64,000 nt of DNA, taken from positions 24,700 through 88,699 of the forward strand of contig NZ_JACIGI010000005.1 of assembly GCF_014197795.1 (NCBI RefSeq). Direction: 5' to 3'. The notes beneath the pieces were generated by a model. That model was not told the DNA's origin and made no database searches. It saw only the letters and a list, made by a program, of their open reading frames with translations. This document shows, one piece after another, positions 55,552 to 64,000 of the stretch. The position numbers and the translations under genes were made by a program. The stretch's first letter is position 1. Each line of letters begins with the position of its first letter. Source of the DNA: Roseospira goensis (lineage in GTDB: Bacteria; Pseudomonadota; Alphaproteobacteria; Rhodospirillales; Rhodospirillaceae).

Positions 55552-56640
55552 ATGGCCCTGGCCCGACCGATCCCGACCACCGTCGTCACCGGTTTCCTGG
55601 GCGCCGGCAAGACCACCCTGATCCGCCACCTGATGGCCAACGCCGGCGGTCGGCGCATCGCCCTGGTCATCAACGAGTTCGGCGACATCGGCATGGACCG
55701 CGAGATCCTGTCGGCCTGCGGCATCCAGGGCTGCGGCGACGACGACATCGTGGAGCTGGCGAACGGCTGCCTGTGCTGCACCGTGGCCGACGAGTTCCTG
55801 CCCACGATGGAGGCGCTGATCCACCGTGCCGCGCCGCCCGACCACATCGTGATCGAGACCTCGGGCCTGGCGCTGCCGAAGCCGCTGGTGCGGGCCTTCA
55901 CCTGGCCGGAGATCCGCTCGCGGGTGACCGTCGACGGCGTGGTGGCGGTGGTCGACGGCCCGGCGGTGGCCGCCGGCCTGTTCGCCGCCGATCCGGCGGC
56001 GGTGCAGGCCCTGCGCGCCGCCGACGCCGCCCTCGACCACGACAACCCGCTGGAGGAGGTGTTCACCGACCAGCTCCTGTGCGCGGACATGGTGCTGGTC
56101 AACAAGGCCGACCTGATCGCCGCCGCGGCGCTGCCCGCGGTGCTGGAGCAGGTGCGGGCGGGCGCCCGGGCCGGCGTGCCGGTGGTGCCGACCCGTCACG
56201 GCGAGGTCGATCCGGCGGTCATGCTGGGCCTGGGCATGGCGGCCCAGGACGACCTCGACGGCCGCCCGACCCATCACGACGGCCCCGACGACCACGACCA
56301 CGACGATTTCGAGAGCGTGGCCGTGCCCATCCCGGCGGTGGGCGCGGACCATGCCGGACCCGAGGCGGTGGCGGCGGCGCTGGCGCCGGTGGTCACCGCG
56401 CACCGGGCGCTGCGCATCAAGGGGGCGCTGGACGTGCCGGGCAAGCCCATGCGGCTGCTGGTCCAGGGGGTGGGGCCGCGCGTGCAGGCGCGCTATGACC
56501 GGCCCTGGCGCGCCGATGAGGACCGCGCCGGCCGGCTGGTGGTGATCGGCCTCAAAGGCCTGGACACCGCGGGTCTGGCCCGCGACCTGGCGGCGGCGGT
56601 GACGGACAGGGCGGCGGACGCGGTCACGGCGGCGGAATGA
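55552..56640 (+). CDS. cobW: CobW-type G3E GTPase (cobalt chaperone)
   Basis: 362 residues from ATG 55552 behind GGAGGA. Walker A GFLGAGKTT (14-22), the metal-binding CLCC (C73, C75, C76), INEFGDIGMDREIL, TSGLALPKPLVRAF and NKADL. A His/Asp-rich loop (HHDGPDDHDHDD, about 240-251) precedes the C-terminal domain. The ETSGLALPKP region and DDDIVELANGCLCCTV pattern match true CobW. It delivers Co2+ for cobalamin synthesis. No other cob genes are visible here. Confidence 0.9.
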   Translation: MALARPIPTTVVTGFLGAGKTTLIRHLMANAGGRRIALVINEFGDIGMDREILSACGIQGCGDDDIVELANGCLCCTVADEFLPTMEALIHRAAPPDHIVIETSGLALPKPLVRAFTWPEIRSRVTVDGVVAVVDGPAVAAGLFAADPAAVQALRAADAALDHDNPLEEVFTDQLLCADMVLVNKADLIAAAALPAVLEQVRAGARAGVPVVPTRHGEVDPAVMLGLGMAAQDDLDGRPTHHDGPDDHDHDDFESVAVPIPAVGADHAGPEAVAAALAPVVTAHRALRIKGALDVPGKPMRLLVQGVGPRVQARYDRPWRADEDRAGRLVVIGLKGLDTAGLARDLAAAVTDRAADAVTAAE

Positions 56641-56683
56641 TCGGCGGCGGGCGGCGGCAGGCGGCGGGGGACGGCGCCCCCTC

Positions 56684-56989
56684 TCAGGCCACCCGCTTCT
56701 GGAACGGCCGCACCTCGCGGGCGATATCGTCGGCCATCACGGTGCCGGTGACGTGCAGGTCGAAGCGGCTTTGCAGGTTCATCCAGTACAGCGGCGCGGT
56801 GCCGAAGTACCGCCCCAGACGCAGCGCCAGGTCGGCGGTGATCGACCGCTGCCCGGCCAGCACGTCCTCCAGCCGGTTGGCCGGCACGCCGAGGTCGGCG
56901 GCCAGGCGGTCGCTGTCGAGCCCGTAGGGGACCATGAACCGCTTGCGCAGCACGGTACCGGGATGCTGGGAACTGTCGGAGTGGGACAT
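56684..56989 (-). CDS. higA: HigA family antitoxin, apparently orphan
   Basis: 101 residues from ATG 56989. HPGTVLRKRFMVPYGLDSDRLAADLGVPANRLEDVLAGQRSITADLALRLGRYFGTAPLYWMNLQSRFDL is the HigA/XRE helix-turn-helix pattern. HigB toxin genes normally directly precede higA; upstream (56990-57366) no HigB frame exists. It may be a solitary regulator or a decayed module. Convergent with cobW. Confidence 0.85.
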   Translation of the reverse strand: MSHSDSSQHPGTVLRKRFMVPYGLDSDRLAADLGVPANRLEDVLAGQRSITADLALRLGRYFGTAPLYWMNLQSRFDLHVTGTVMADDIAREVRPFQKRVA

Positions 56990-57366
56990 GGCATGGTTCC
57001 GGGATCTGGGTCCGCCCGCCCGACGCGCACACCGCGTCGCCGTCCCGACGCCGGTCGGGGCCGCGCCGGGCTGTTCGGGGCCGTCTCGCCGGCGTTCCTG
57101 CCCGCGGGTCCTCACGCTAGGGTGGGGGCGACGCCGAGTCAATTTGCGTGCCCGCCGCCACGTGGTTGCCCGGCGGGGCGGGCGCGGATATGGTGGAGCA
57201 TGACGACCAACACACCAGATATCGCCAAGCGACGGCACGCGTGGGGCCGGCTGTGGACGGGTCGGCCGGGTCCGAGTCCCGGTCGGCGGGGCCGGCGTGT
57301 CCCCCCGCCCCGGCCCCCCAAGGTCCCGCCCGCCACCCGTCCCGCCACCTGTTCAGGGGGAGCGCC
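56990..57366. other. Intergenic region before the helicase gene, no gene seen
   Basis: 377 bp between higA and the divergent helicase. Frames present here have no ribosome-binding site and no recognisable content; a HigB toxin was specifically looked for and not found. The stretch holds the promoters of both genes, which could not be resolved. Confidence 0.5.
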
Positions 57367-59718
57367 ATGACCGATCCCTTCGCGCTGACCGATGCGCCCG
57401 ACGACGAGCCGGCGGCCGCGCCCCCCACGGCCGGGGCGCCGGCGCCGCCGTGGCTGACCGACCTGAACCCGGAGCAGCGCCGGGCGGTGGAAACCACCGA
57501 CGGCCCGGTGCTGGTGCTGTCGGGCGCCGGCACCGGCAAGACCCGGGTGCTGACCACGCGTATCGCGCACATTCTCGAGCAGCGGCTGACCCAGCCGTGG
57601 CGCGTTCTGGCGGTGACCTTCACCAACCGGGCGGCGCGGGAGATGCGCGAGCGACTCGGCGCCATGATCGGTCCGGTGGCAGAAAGCGTGTGGCTGGGCA
57701 CCTTCCATGCCCTCAGCCTCAAGATCCTGCGCCGCCACGCCGATCTGGTGGGCCTGCGCGACGGCTTCACCATCCTGGACGCCGACGACCAGCTCCGCCT
57801 GCTCAAGCAGCTCATGGCCGACGCCAACATCGACACCAAGCGCGAGCCGCCCAAGGTGTTGATGGGCATCCTCCAGCGCTGGAAGGATCGCGGCCTGACG
57901 CCGGACCGGGTGCCCGCCGACGACGTCAAGACCGCCGCCGGCCGCCGGGCGCGCGACCTCTACGGCCGCTACCAGGCCCGCCTTCTGGAGCTGAACGCCT
58001 GCGACTTCGGCGATCTGCTGCTGCACACCCTGGGCATCCTGCAGGGCCACCCGGACATCGCCGGGCAGTACCAGCGCCGCTTCGACTACATCCTGGTGGA
58101 CGAGTATCAGGACACCAATGTGGCCCAGTACCTGTGGCTGCGCCTGCTGGCCGCCGGGCACCGCAACCTGTGCTGCGTCGGCGACGACGACCAGTCCATC
58201 TATTCCTGGCGCGGCGCCGAGGTCGGCAACATCCTGCGCTTCGAGACCGACTATCCCGGCGCCGCCGTCATCCGCCTGGAGCGCAACTACCGCTCCACGT
58301 CGATGATTCTGGACGCCGCCTCCGGCCTGATCCGGCACAACAGCGACCGCCTGGGCAAGGACCTGAAGGCCGCCGGGGCCGCCGCCGCCGACCCCGACGC
58401 CGCCCCGGTCAAGGTGCGCGGGCTGTGGGACGGCGAGGCCGAGGCGCGCTGGGTGGTCGAGGAGATCGAGGCCCTGGGGCAGGGCGCCAACGGCCCGAAC
58501 GGCGGCGCCGGCGATGGCGGCGCGATCGCCATCCTGGTGCGCGCCAGCTTCCAGATGCGCGCCTTCGAGGAACGCTTGATGGCCTGCGGCGTGCCCTACC
58601 AGGTGGTCGGCGGGCCGCGCTTCTACGAACGCCTGGAGGTGCGCGACGCCCTGGCGTACCTGCGCCTGATCGCCCAGCCGGACGACGACCTGGCGTTCGA
58701 GCGCATCGTCAACACGCCCAAGCGCGGCCTGGGCGAGGCCAGCCTGCAGACCCTGCAACGCTGCGCCCGTGATCGCGGGGTGTCGCTGCTGGTCGCCGCC
58801 GCCGACCTGGCCGACGGCGACGACCTGAAGCCGCGCGCCCGCAAGGCCCTGGCCGGCTTCGTCGCCGATCTGGCGCGCTGGCGCGAACGGGTCCCCACGC
58901 TGCCGCCGTCGGAACTGTGCGCGACGGTGCTGGAGGAGAGCGGCTACGCCGCCATGTGGAAGGCCGACAAGAGCCCCGACGCCCCCGGCCGGGTCGAGAA
59001 CCTGGAGGAACTGGTGGGCGCGGTGGCCGAGTTCGAGACCCTGGACGCGTTCCTCGAACACGTCGCGCTGGTGATGGAGAACGAGGGTAAGGGGGCGACC
59101 GCCCGGGTCACCCTGATGACCCTGCACGCCGCCAAGGGGCTGGAGTTCGACACCGTGTTCCTGCCCGGCTGGGAGGAGGACGTGTTCCCCCACCGCCGCG
59201 CGCTGGAAGAGGGCGGACAGGCCTCGCTGGAGGAGGAGCGCCGCCTCGCCTACGTCGGCCTGACGCGGGCGCGCCGGCGCGCCTTCATCTCGTTCGCCGC
59301 CAACCGGCGCATCTTCAACAACTGGCAGGCGTCGCTGCCGAGCCGCTTCGTCGACGAACTGCCCGACGCCTGCGTCGAGAAGGCCAGCGATACCGGCCTG
59401 TATGGCGCGGTCACCGCCGGCTTCGCCGAGGAACCCGGCGGCTGGGGCACGCGCCATCCGCGCCGCACGCTGACCGGCGCGGGCGCCGGGGCCGGCAACG
59501 GGGCCGGCAACGGGAGCGGCCGGCTGGCGCCGGGCACCGGGTCGTGGAAGGCCCGCGACCGCACCGGCGAGGGCAGCGACCTCGCCGTCGGCCAGCGCGT
59601 GTTCCACCAGAAGTTCGGCTACGGCCGGGTGCTGTCCAACGACGGCGGCAAGCTGGCCGTGGACTTCGAGAAGGCGGGTCGCAAGACCGTGGTGGCGGGG
59701 TTCGTCGAGGCGGCGTGA
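57367..59718 (+). CDS. uvrD: UvrD/PcrA family DNA helicase
   Basis: 783 residues. SF1 motifs: Q motif LNPEQRRAV, I GAGTGKTR (53-60), Ia VTFTNRAAREM, II VDEYQDTN, III GDDDQSIYSWRGA, IV RLERNYRST, V TLMTLHAAKGLEF and VI EEERRLAYVGLTRAR. The C-terminal 35 residues (FHQKFGYGRVLSNDGGKLAVDFEKAG) form the UvrD/PcrA accessory Tudor-like domain. It unwinds DNA 3'-5' in repair and replication. The start ATG follows GGGGGAG at 57356; the frame is open further upstream but is not homologous. Confidence 0.95.
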   Translation: MTDPFALTDAPDDEPAAAPPTAGAPAPPWLTDLNPEQRRAVETTDGPVLVLSGAGTGKTRVLTTRIAHILEQRLTQPWRVLAVTFTNRAAREMRERLGAMIGPVAESVWLGTFHALSLKILRRHADLVGLRDGFTILDADDQLRLLKQLMADANIDTKREPPKVLMGILQRWKDRGLTPDRVPADDVKTAAGRRARDLYGRYQARLLELNACDFGDLLLHTLGILQGHPDIAGQYQRRFDYILVDEYQDTNVAQYLWLRLLAAGHRNLCCVGDDDQSIYSWRGAEVGNILRFETDYPGAAVIRLERNYRSTSMILDAASGLIRHNSDRLGKDLKAAGAAAADPDAAPVKVRGLWDGEAEARWVVEEIEALGQGANGPNGGAGDGGAIAILVRASFQMRAFEERLMACGVPYQVVGGPRFYERLEVRDALAYLRLIAQPDDDLAFERIVNTPKRGLGEASLQTLQRCARDRGVSLLVAAADLADGDDLKPRARKALAGFVADLARWRERVPTLPPSELCATVLEESGYAAMWKADKSPDAPGRVENLEELVGAVAEFETLDAFLEHVALVMENEGKGATARVTLMTLHAAKGLEFDTVFLPGWEEDVFPHRRALEEGGQASLEEERRLAYVGLTRARRRAFISFAANRRIFNNWQASLPSRFVDELPDACVEKASDTGLYGAVTAGFAEEPGGWGTRHPRRTLTGAGAGAGNGAGNGSGRLAPGTGSWKARDRTGEGSDLAVGQRVFHQKFGYGRVLSNDGGKLAVDFEKAGRKTVVAGFVEAA

Positions 59719-59761
59719 CGCCGGCGGCGGCGGTTCGCCGCGGCGCCGTGCGCTCGCCTGC

Positions 59762-61309
59762 TCAGTCGACCGTCGGCGCCGCCACCCGCGCCCGCACCGC
59801 GCGCTTCAGCACCTTGCCCACCGGACTGCGCGGCAGGTCGGGCAGGATATGGACCTCCTTGGGGGCCTTGACCGACCCCAGCCGGTCCTTGGCCCAGGCG
59901 ATCACCGCCGCCTCGGACGGGGCGGCGCCGGGGCGCGGGCAGACCGCGGCCACCACGCGTTCGCCCCATCGGTCGTCCGGGAGTCCGAAGACGCAGGCCT
60001 CCGCGATGTCCGGGTGGCGGTTCAGCGCGTCCTCGACGTCGAGCGGGTAGACGTTGAAGCCGCCGGTGATGATGACGTCGCGCAGCCGGTCCTTGATGAC
60101 CAGATAGTCGCGCTCGTCCAGCAGGCCGATGTCGCCGGTGTGCAGCCAGCCATCCACGATCGTGCGCGCGGTCTCGTCCGGCATGTCGAGGTAGCCGGTC
60201 ATCACCAGGCCGCCCTGGACCACGATTTCGCCGGTCTCGCCCGGCGGCAGCAGGCGCCCGTCCGGATCCATGATGCCGACCCGCGTCAGCAGGGTGGGAC
60301 GGCCGGCCGCCGCCACGTTGGCGGGGTCGGCCATCTCCGGCCCGGTGTTGATGGCAATCATCTGCGGGGCCTCGGTCTGGCCGTAGCTGGTCGCGATCAC
60401 CGGACCGAACAGGGCCTGGGCCTCGCGGATGCGCGCCGGCGGCATGGGGGCGCCCCCGTAGATCAGGTGGCGCAGCGCCGGGAAGCGGGCGCCGCCGGGA
60501 CCGACCGCCGCCATCATGGCGTAGAGCAGGGTCGGCGGCACGAAGGTCAGGGTGGCCGATCCCGCCGCCAGGGCGGCGACGATGGTCTCGGCCGTCGGTT
60601 GCTCCTCCAGGAACACCAGCGCGCCGCCCGCCGCCAGCAGCGGACACACGTAGGTGCTGGCGGCGTGGGTGATCGGGGTGGCCATCAGATAGCGGTCCGC
60701 CGCCGTCAGGCCCAGGGTGTGTACCGCCGATGCCGCCCCGGTCAGCCACGCCCGCATCGGCTGCATCACGCCCTTGGGGCGGCCGCTGGTGCCGCCGGTG
60801 AACTTGATGGCCTGGGTGTCGGCCAGGCTGTAGGGATGTTCGACCGGGCGGGCGCCGCGGTGGCGCGCGATCAGGCCCGCCACCGTGTCGGCGCCGGCGC
60901 CGGCGCTGGTGGTACCTGGAGCGGTGCCCGGTGGCGGTTCGCCCACGATCAGCGGGGTGCCCACGGGCACGGTGAAGCGGTCCAGACAGGGCGCGTCCGC
61001 GATCAGCAGCCCGGGCCGGGTGGCGGCGATCTTGGCGTCCAGGTCGGGGCGGCTGTCGCGCGGGTTCAGCGGCACCCAGACCTTGCCGGCCGCCATCACC
61101 GCCAGCAGGGCCAGCATGTGCTCGACCGTCACCCGGGCGCACACGCCGACGCGGCCGCCCGGCGTCGGGTCGAGGGCCTGGAGCCCCGCCGCCAGGGCAT
61201 CCACGCGGGCCGCCAGGGCGCGGGTGGACAGGGTCTCCGACGGCGTGATGACCGCCGGTGCCTCGGGGTGGCGCCGGGCGCCGCGGTAGAGATAGTCGAT
61301 GGGCCGCAT
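59762..61309 (-). CDS. Acyl-CoA synthetase (AMP-forming) of the acid-thiol ligase family
   Basis: 515 residues: P-loop TGGTSGRPKG (171-180), YGQTEAP, TGDIGLLDERDYLVIKDRLRDVIITGGFNVYPLDVEDAL and the catalytic-Lys region PRSPVGKVLKRAV. It adenylates a carboxylic acid and forms its CoA thioester; chain length cannot be predicted. It lies 56 bp after the TRAP permease gene on the same strand, so it may activate the imported acid. Confidence 0.85.
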   Translation of the reverse strand: MRPIDYLYRGARRHPEAPAVITPSETLSTRALAARVDALAAGLQALDPTPGGRVGVCARVTVEHMLALLAVMAAGKVWVPLNPRDSRPDLDAKIAATRPGLLIADAPCLDRFTVPVGTPLIVGEPPPGTAPGTTSAGAGADTVAGLIARHRGARPVEHPYSLADTQAIKFTGGTSGRPKGVMQPMRAWLTGAASAVHTLGLTAADRYLMATPITHAASTYVCPLLAAGGALVFLEEQPTAETIVAALAAGSATLTFVPPTLLYAMMAAVGPGGARFPALRHLIYGGAPMPPARIREAQALFGPVIATSYGQTEAPQMIAINTGPEMADPANVAAAGRPTLLTRVGIMDPDGRLLPPGETGEIVVQGGLVMTGYLDMPDETARTIVDGWLHTGDIGLLDERDYLVIKDRLRDVIITGGFNVYPLDVEDALNRHPDIAEACVFGLPDDRWGERVVAAVCPRPGAAPSEAAVIAWAKDRLGSVKAPKEVHILPDLPRSPVGKVLKRAVRARVAAPTVD

Positions 61310-61365
61310 GCGGTCGGGGGTCTCCCTGCGGGTGCGGATGGAGGGGGCGGGCGCCGGACGGCGCG

Positions 61366-63306
61366 TCAGGCCGCCGGCCGGCGGTGGCGCCGGTGCACCA
61401 TCAGGCGCTCCCCGTAGACCATCAGCAGCGCGAGCAGCCCGATGGCGTCGGTGCGGTGCTCCGGCATCATCAGCGCCAGTCCGCCCGCCAGCAGCACCAC
61501 CGCGTGCCAGGCCCGCAGCGTCCCGGCGAAGTACAGGTAGCGTTCAAAGGCCGACGACAGCATCCATACCGCCACCGCTGCGGTCGCGACCGACACCGCC
61601 ACGTCCACGGTCGTGCCGTTCAGGATCAGCGCCGGGTTGTAGACGAACAGAAACGGCAGGATGAACAGCACCAGCCCCAGCCGCATGGCCTTCATGCCGG
61701 TGGCCATCGCCGGCGCGTTGGCGATGCCGGCCGCCGCCACCGCGGCCAGGGCCACCGGCGGCGTGATGTAGGACAGCATGCCCCAGTACAGAATGAACAT
61801 GTGGCTCGCCATGCGGTCCAGGCCGGACTGGATCAGGGCGGGAGCGAGCACGATGGCCAGGAAGATGTAGCAGGCGCTGACCGTCATCCCCATGCCGAGG
61901 ATGAAGCTGGTGAGCGCCCCCAGCACCAGCATCAGGAACACGTTGTCGCCGGCGTACTGCACCAGCTCACGAGAGAAGGCGTTGCCCACCCCGGTGATCG
62001 ACAGCGCGCCCACGATCAGGCCGATGCCGGCCAGGATGCCGATCAGGTGGGAGATATTCTTGCCCACCTCGACCATCATGTTGGCGACCACCTTGATCCG
62101 TCCCGTGCCCCGTTGCAGCAGCATGGCGGTTACCACCAGCAGGGCGGAGGCGTAGAACGGCGCCTTGCTCTCGATGCTGAAGCCGATCAGCAGGGTGACC
62201 AGCAGGCCCAGGCTGAACAGGTAGATCCAGCCGGCGCGCAGGGTCGCGACCAGCGAGGGGATCTGGTCGCGCGGCAGCCCGGTCAGCCCGGTGCGGGCGG
62301 CAAAGGCATCGGCCTGCAACAGCAGGATCAGGTAGAACAGGATCGCCGGCACCGCGGCCGCCACCATGATGTCGACGTAGGGCACGTTCAGGAAGCTGGC
62401 CATGATGAAGGCCACGGCGCCCATCACCGGCGGCATCAGCGCCCCCCCGGTGGACGCGCAGGCCTCCACCGCGCCCGCGTACGAGGCCGGATAGCCGCAG
62501 CGCTTCATGGTCGGAATGGTCATCGCGCCGGTCGAGATCACGTTGGAGATCACGCTGCCCGACAGGCTGCCGAAAAAGCCGCTGGACAGGATCGCGACCT
62601 TGGCCGGCCCGCCCCGGGTGCCGCCCAACAGCGCCGTCGCCAGGCGCATGAAGAACTCGCCGCCGCCGGACGCGACCAGCGCCACCCCGAACAGGATGAA
62701 CCCGATCAGCAGGTCGGAGACCACGCGCATGGGAATGCCGATGATGCTTTCGACCCCCATGGCATGGGCGCGCGCCGTCTCCGCCAGGGTGTACTGGCTG
62801 CCCCACAGCACCCCGGGCATCGACCCGGCGAACAGGGGATAGACCGCGAACACGGCACAGATGATGAGCAACGGCAGGCCGCCGCAACGGCGCACGCCCT
62901 CCAGCGCCAGCAGCACCAGCGCGCCGGCCACCGCGGTCGGCAGATCGGGGGCCAGCAGGTCCCAGCCGCGGCTGATGATGTTGGTCGCGTTCCAGGCCAG
63001 GTAGCCGCCGACGGCCAGCGTGAGCCCGGCCAGCAGCCAGTCGTACCAGCGCACGTGGTGGGCGTCGCGGCGGGCGCCGGGGAACGACAGGAAGGCCACC
63101 GCCAGGAACAGGGCGATCAGCAGGTAGTAGTATCCGGTGCTGATGGGACGGAATCCGAATGCGCCAAGGTTGAAGATCTGGTTGACGACCACCAGGAATC
63201 CGGCCGTGGACAGAACCAGGGCGGCGAACCATGCGGCCCCGGACAGGCGTCCGTCCCCGCGCCAGCCCCACTCCAGGGTCGGCGCCGTCGTGTCTTGCGT
63301 GCTCAT
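61366..63306 (-). CDS. TRAP transporter fused membrane subunit (DctQM type)
   Basis: 646 residues from ATG 63306. A 4-helix N-terminal small-permease part (about 25-165) is fused to the 12-helix large subunit (about 170-600): SSGFFGSLSGSVISNVISTGAMTIPTMKRCGYP, ACASTGGALMPPVMGAVAFIMASFLNVPY, GMGMTVSACYIFLAIVLAPALI and LYWGMLSYITPPVALAAVAAA, as in TAXI-family TRAP permeases. It imports carboxylates with sodium or proton coupling. The solute-binding gene lies 261 bp upstream. Confidence 0.92.
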   Translation of the reverse strand: MSTQDTTAPTLEWGWRGDGRLSGAAWFAALVLSTAGFLVVVNQIFNLGAFGFRPISTGYYYLLIALFLAVAFLSFPGARRDAHHVRWYDWLLAGLTLAVGGYLAWNATNIISRGWDLLAPDLPTAVAGALVLLALEGVRRCGGLPLLIICAVFAVYPLFAGSMPGVLWGSQYTLAETARAHAMGVESIIGIPMRVVSDLLIGFILFGVALVASGGGEFFMRLATALLGGTRGGPAKVAILSSGFFGSLSGSVISNVISTGAMTIPTMKRCGYPASYAGAVEACASTGGALMPPVMGAVAFIMASFLNVPYVDIMVAAAVPAILFYLILLLQADAFAARTGLTGLPRDQIPSLVATLRAGWIYLFSLGLLVTLLIGFSIESKAPFYASALLVVTAMLLQRGTGRIKVVANMMVEVGKNISHLIGILAGIGLIVGALSITGVGNAFSRELVQYAGDNVFLMLVLGALTSFILGMGMTVSACYIFLAIVLAPALIQSGLDRMASHMFILYWGMLSYITPPVALAAVAAAGIANAPAMATGMKAMRLGLVLFILPFLFVYNPALILNGTTVDVAVSVATAAVAVWMLSSAFERYLYFAGTLRAWHAVVLLAGGLALMMPEHRTDAIGLLALLMVYGERLMVHRRHRRPAA

Positions 63307-63567
63307 GGGATCGCCCTCTCGTCCCTGCGGCCGGCGTCCGCCCCGGGGGCGCCGACCGGGAACATCGCTGCGGGAGCGCCGGTCGCCGTCCCCCCGGCGG
63401 CCCAGCCGCGGCGGTCGGCGGCCCCGGTGCCATGGGAGCGCCCGGGACCCGGCGATCGGGACGGCCCGGCGCCATGCCGCGGTGCCGGGCCGCCAGGCCA
63501 GGCGACGGCCGGGCACGGCGGCGGGGCCGGTCCGCCCCGGCCCGCTCCGCCCGGGTCCGTCGGTGCC

Positions 63568-64000
63568 TCAGTTCAGGTGCTGCTGGCGATAGCTCTCCCA
63601 GAACGCGGGCCACTCCTTGGCCGGAATGGTCTGGTCCAGGGCCTGCTCCTGGGCGGCATCCCAGGCCGCGCGGACCTGCTCCATGCGGGCCAGGCGCTGC
63701 GCGTTCCAGGCCGCATCGGCGTCGGTCCACACCCCGATCTCCGTCAGGTAGCGGATGGCGCCGGGATGGAACGGGGCGTCGGCCGGCGTGGTGCCGGCGG
63801 ACTCCACCGTCCACCGCGGCATCACCGGGTTGGCGTTCTTGTAGAGGTCGAAGGTCTCGTCCATGGCCTTGACGAAGTTGTAGGCGTCCTCCTCGGACGT
63901 GTCGGCGTAGGTGGTGATCATCGGATAGCGGTAGGCGATGAGCTGGGCCGGGGTCTCTTCCGACAGGCCGGCGCCGACGGTCTCGGCGGTCGGCGCGAAG
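63568..64000 (-). CDS. TAXI family TRAP solute-binding protein, partial
   Basis: Only the C-terminal 143 codons lie in the window; the gene continues past 64000 on the minus strand. Visible content: FAPTAETVGAGLSEETPAQLI, YPMITTYADTSEEDAYNFVKAMDETFDLYKNA, HPGAIRYLTEIGVWTDADAAWNAQRLARM and WESYRQQHLN, typical of TAXI binding proteins (HPGAxRYYxE). It is periplasmic and delivers substrate to the fused permease. Confidence 0.85.
   Translation of the reverse strand, partial: FAPTAETVGAGLSEETPAQLIAYRYPMITTYADTSEEDAYNFVKAMDETFDLYKNANPVMPRWTVESAGTTPADAPFHPGAIRYLTEIGVWTDADAAWNAQRLARMEQVRAAWDAAQEQALDQTIPAKEWPAFWESYRQQHLN

Overview
The window comes from a high-GC alphaproteobacterium, most likely a member of the Rhodospirillales. 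Support comes from the conserved block murA / hisG-hisD-UPF0262-LMW phosphatase-infA-maf-RNase E/G-yacG, a GTTC-N7-GTTC LexA box upstream of recA, two GGAAC-N16-CGTT (EcfG-type) promoters, and families such as DUF3422, TAXI-TRAP and Tas. The genus cannot be fixed from the sequence. No tRNA, rRNA or CRISPR was recognised.

1-11.9 kb is the late (virion) module of a podovirus-like, T7-type prophage, cut off on the left. Its order is scaffold, major capsid protein, small head protein, coiled-coil membrane protein, tail tubular A-like, tail tubular B-like, one short internal virion-like protein, T7-fibre-like N-terminal protein, two carbohydrate-binding-type tip proteins, small terminase candidate, large terminase and a small membrane protein. 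Portal, polymerase, integrase and lysis enzyme are not visible.

11.9-25.9 kb is host core. It holds a J-domain protein with a QueF-like partner, then on the minus strand yacG, an RNase E/G-like protein, maf, infA, a phosphatase, UPF0262, hisD, hisG, murA and dcd. An exported di-haem cytochrome c / PQQ-type beta-propeller pair of unknown function lies between hisG and murA on the plus strand.

26-34 kb carries signalling and envelope genes: a hybrid kinase with a degenerate ATPase, an exported MetX-like hydrolase, a PAS-GGDEF-EAL protein with a degenerate GGDEF site, and an MsbA-like exporter. 34-44 kb is metabolic: a DUF123 nuclease-like protein, Tas aldo-keto reductase, hemerythrin, beta-carbonic anhydrase, DUF3422, trpF, pyrF, an ABC-2 exporter and a chemoreceptor. 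45-52 kb is stress and sensing: a PAS histidine kinase, two small acidic stress proteins read divergently from EcfG-type promoters, an HdeD-like protein, DUF302, two DUF2892 proteins and a Crp/Fnr regulator, followed by a GNAT and a LysE protein. 52.4-64 kb has ahcY behind a perfect 20-bp palindrome, recA with a LexA box, cobW, an orphan higA, a UvrD/PcrA helicase, an acyl-CoA ligase and a TAXI-type TRAP transporter running off the right edge.

The most distinctive non-coding feature is a family of two-hairpin palindromic repeats in three tandem clusters (11.3, 16.7-17.2 and 53.7-54.2 kb). Each cluster has its own spacer sequence. In addition there are in-frame 30-bp repeats in the phage scaffold gene and in hisD, and a pair of similar 90-bp elements placed about 75 bp upstream of two unrelated genes.
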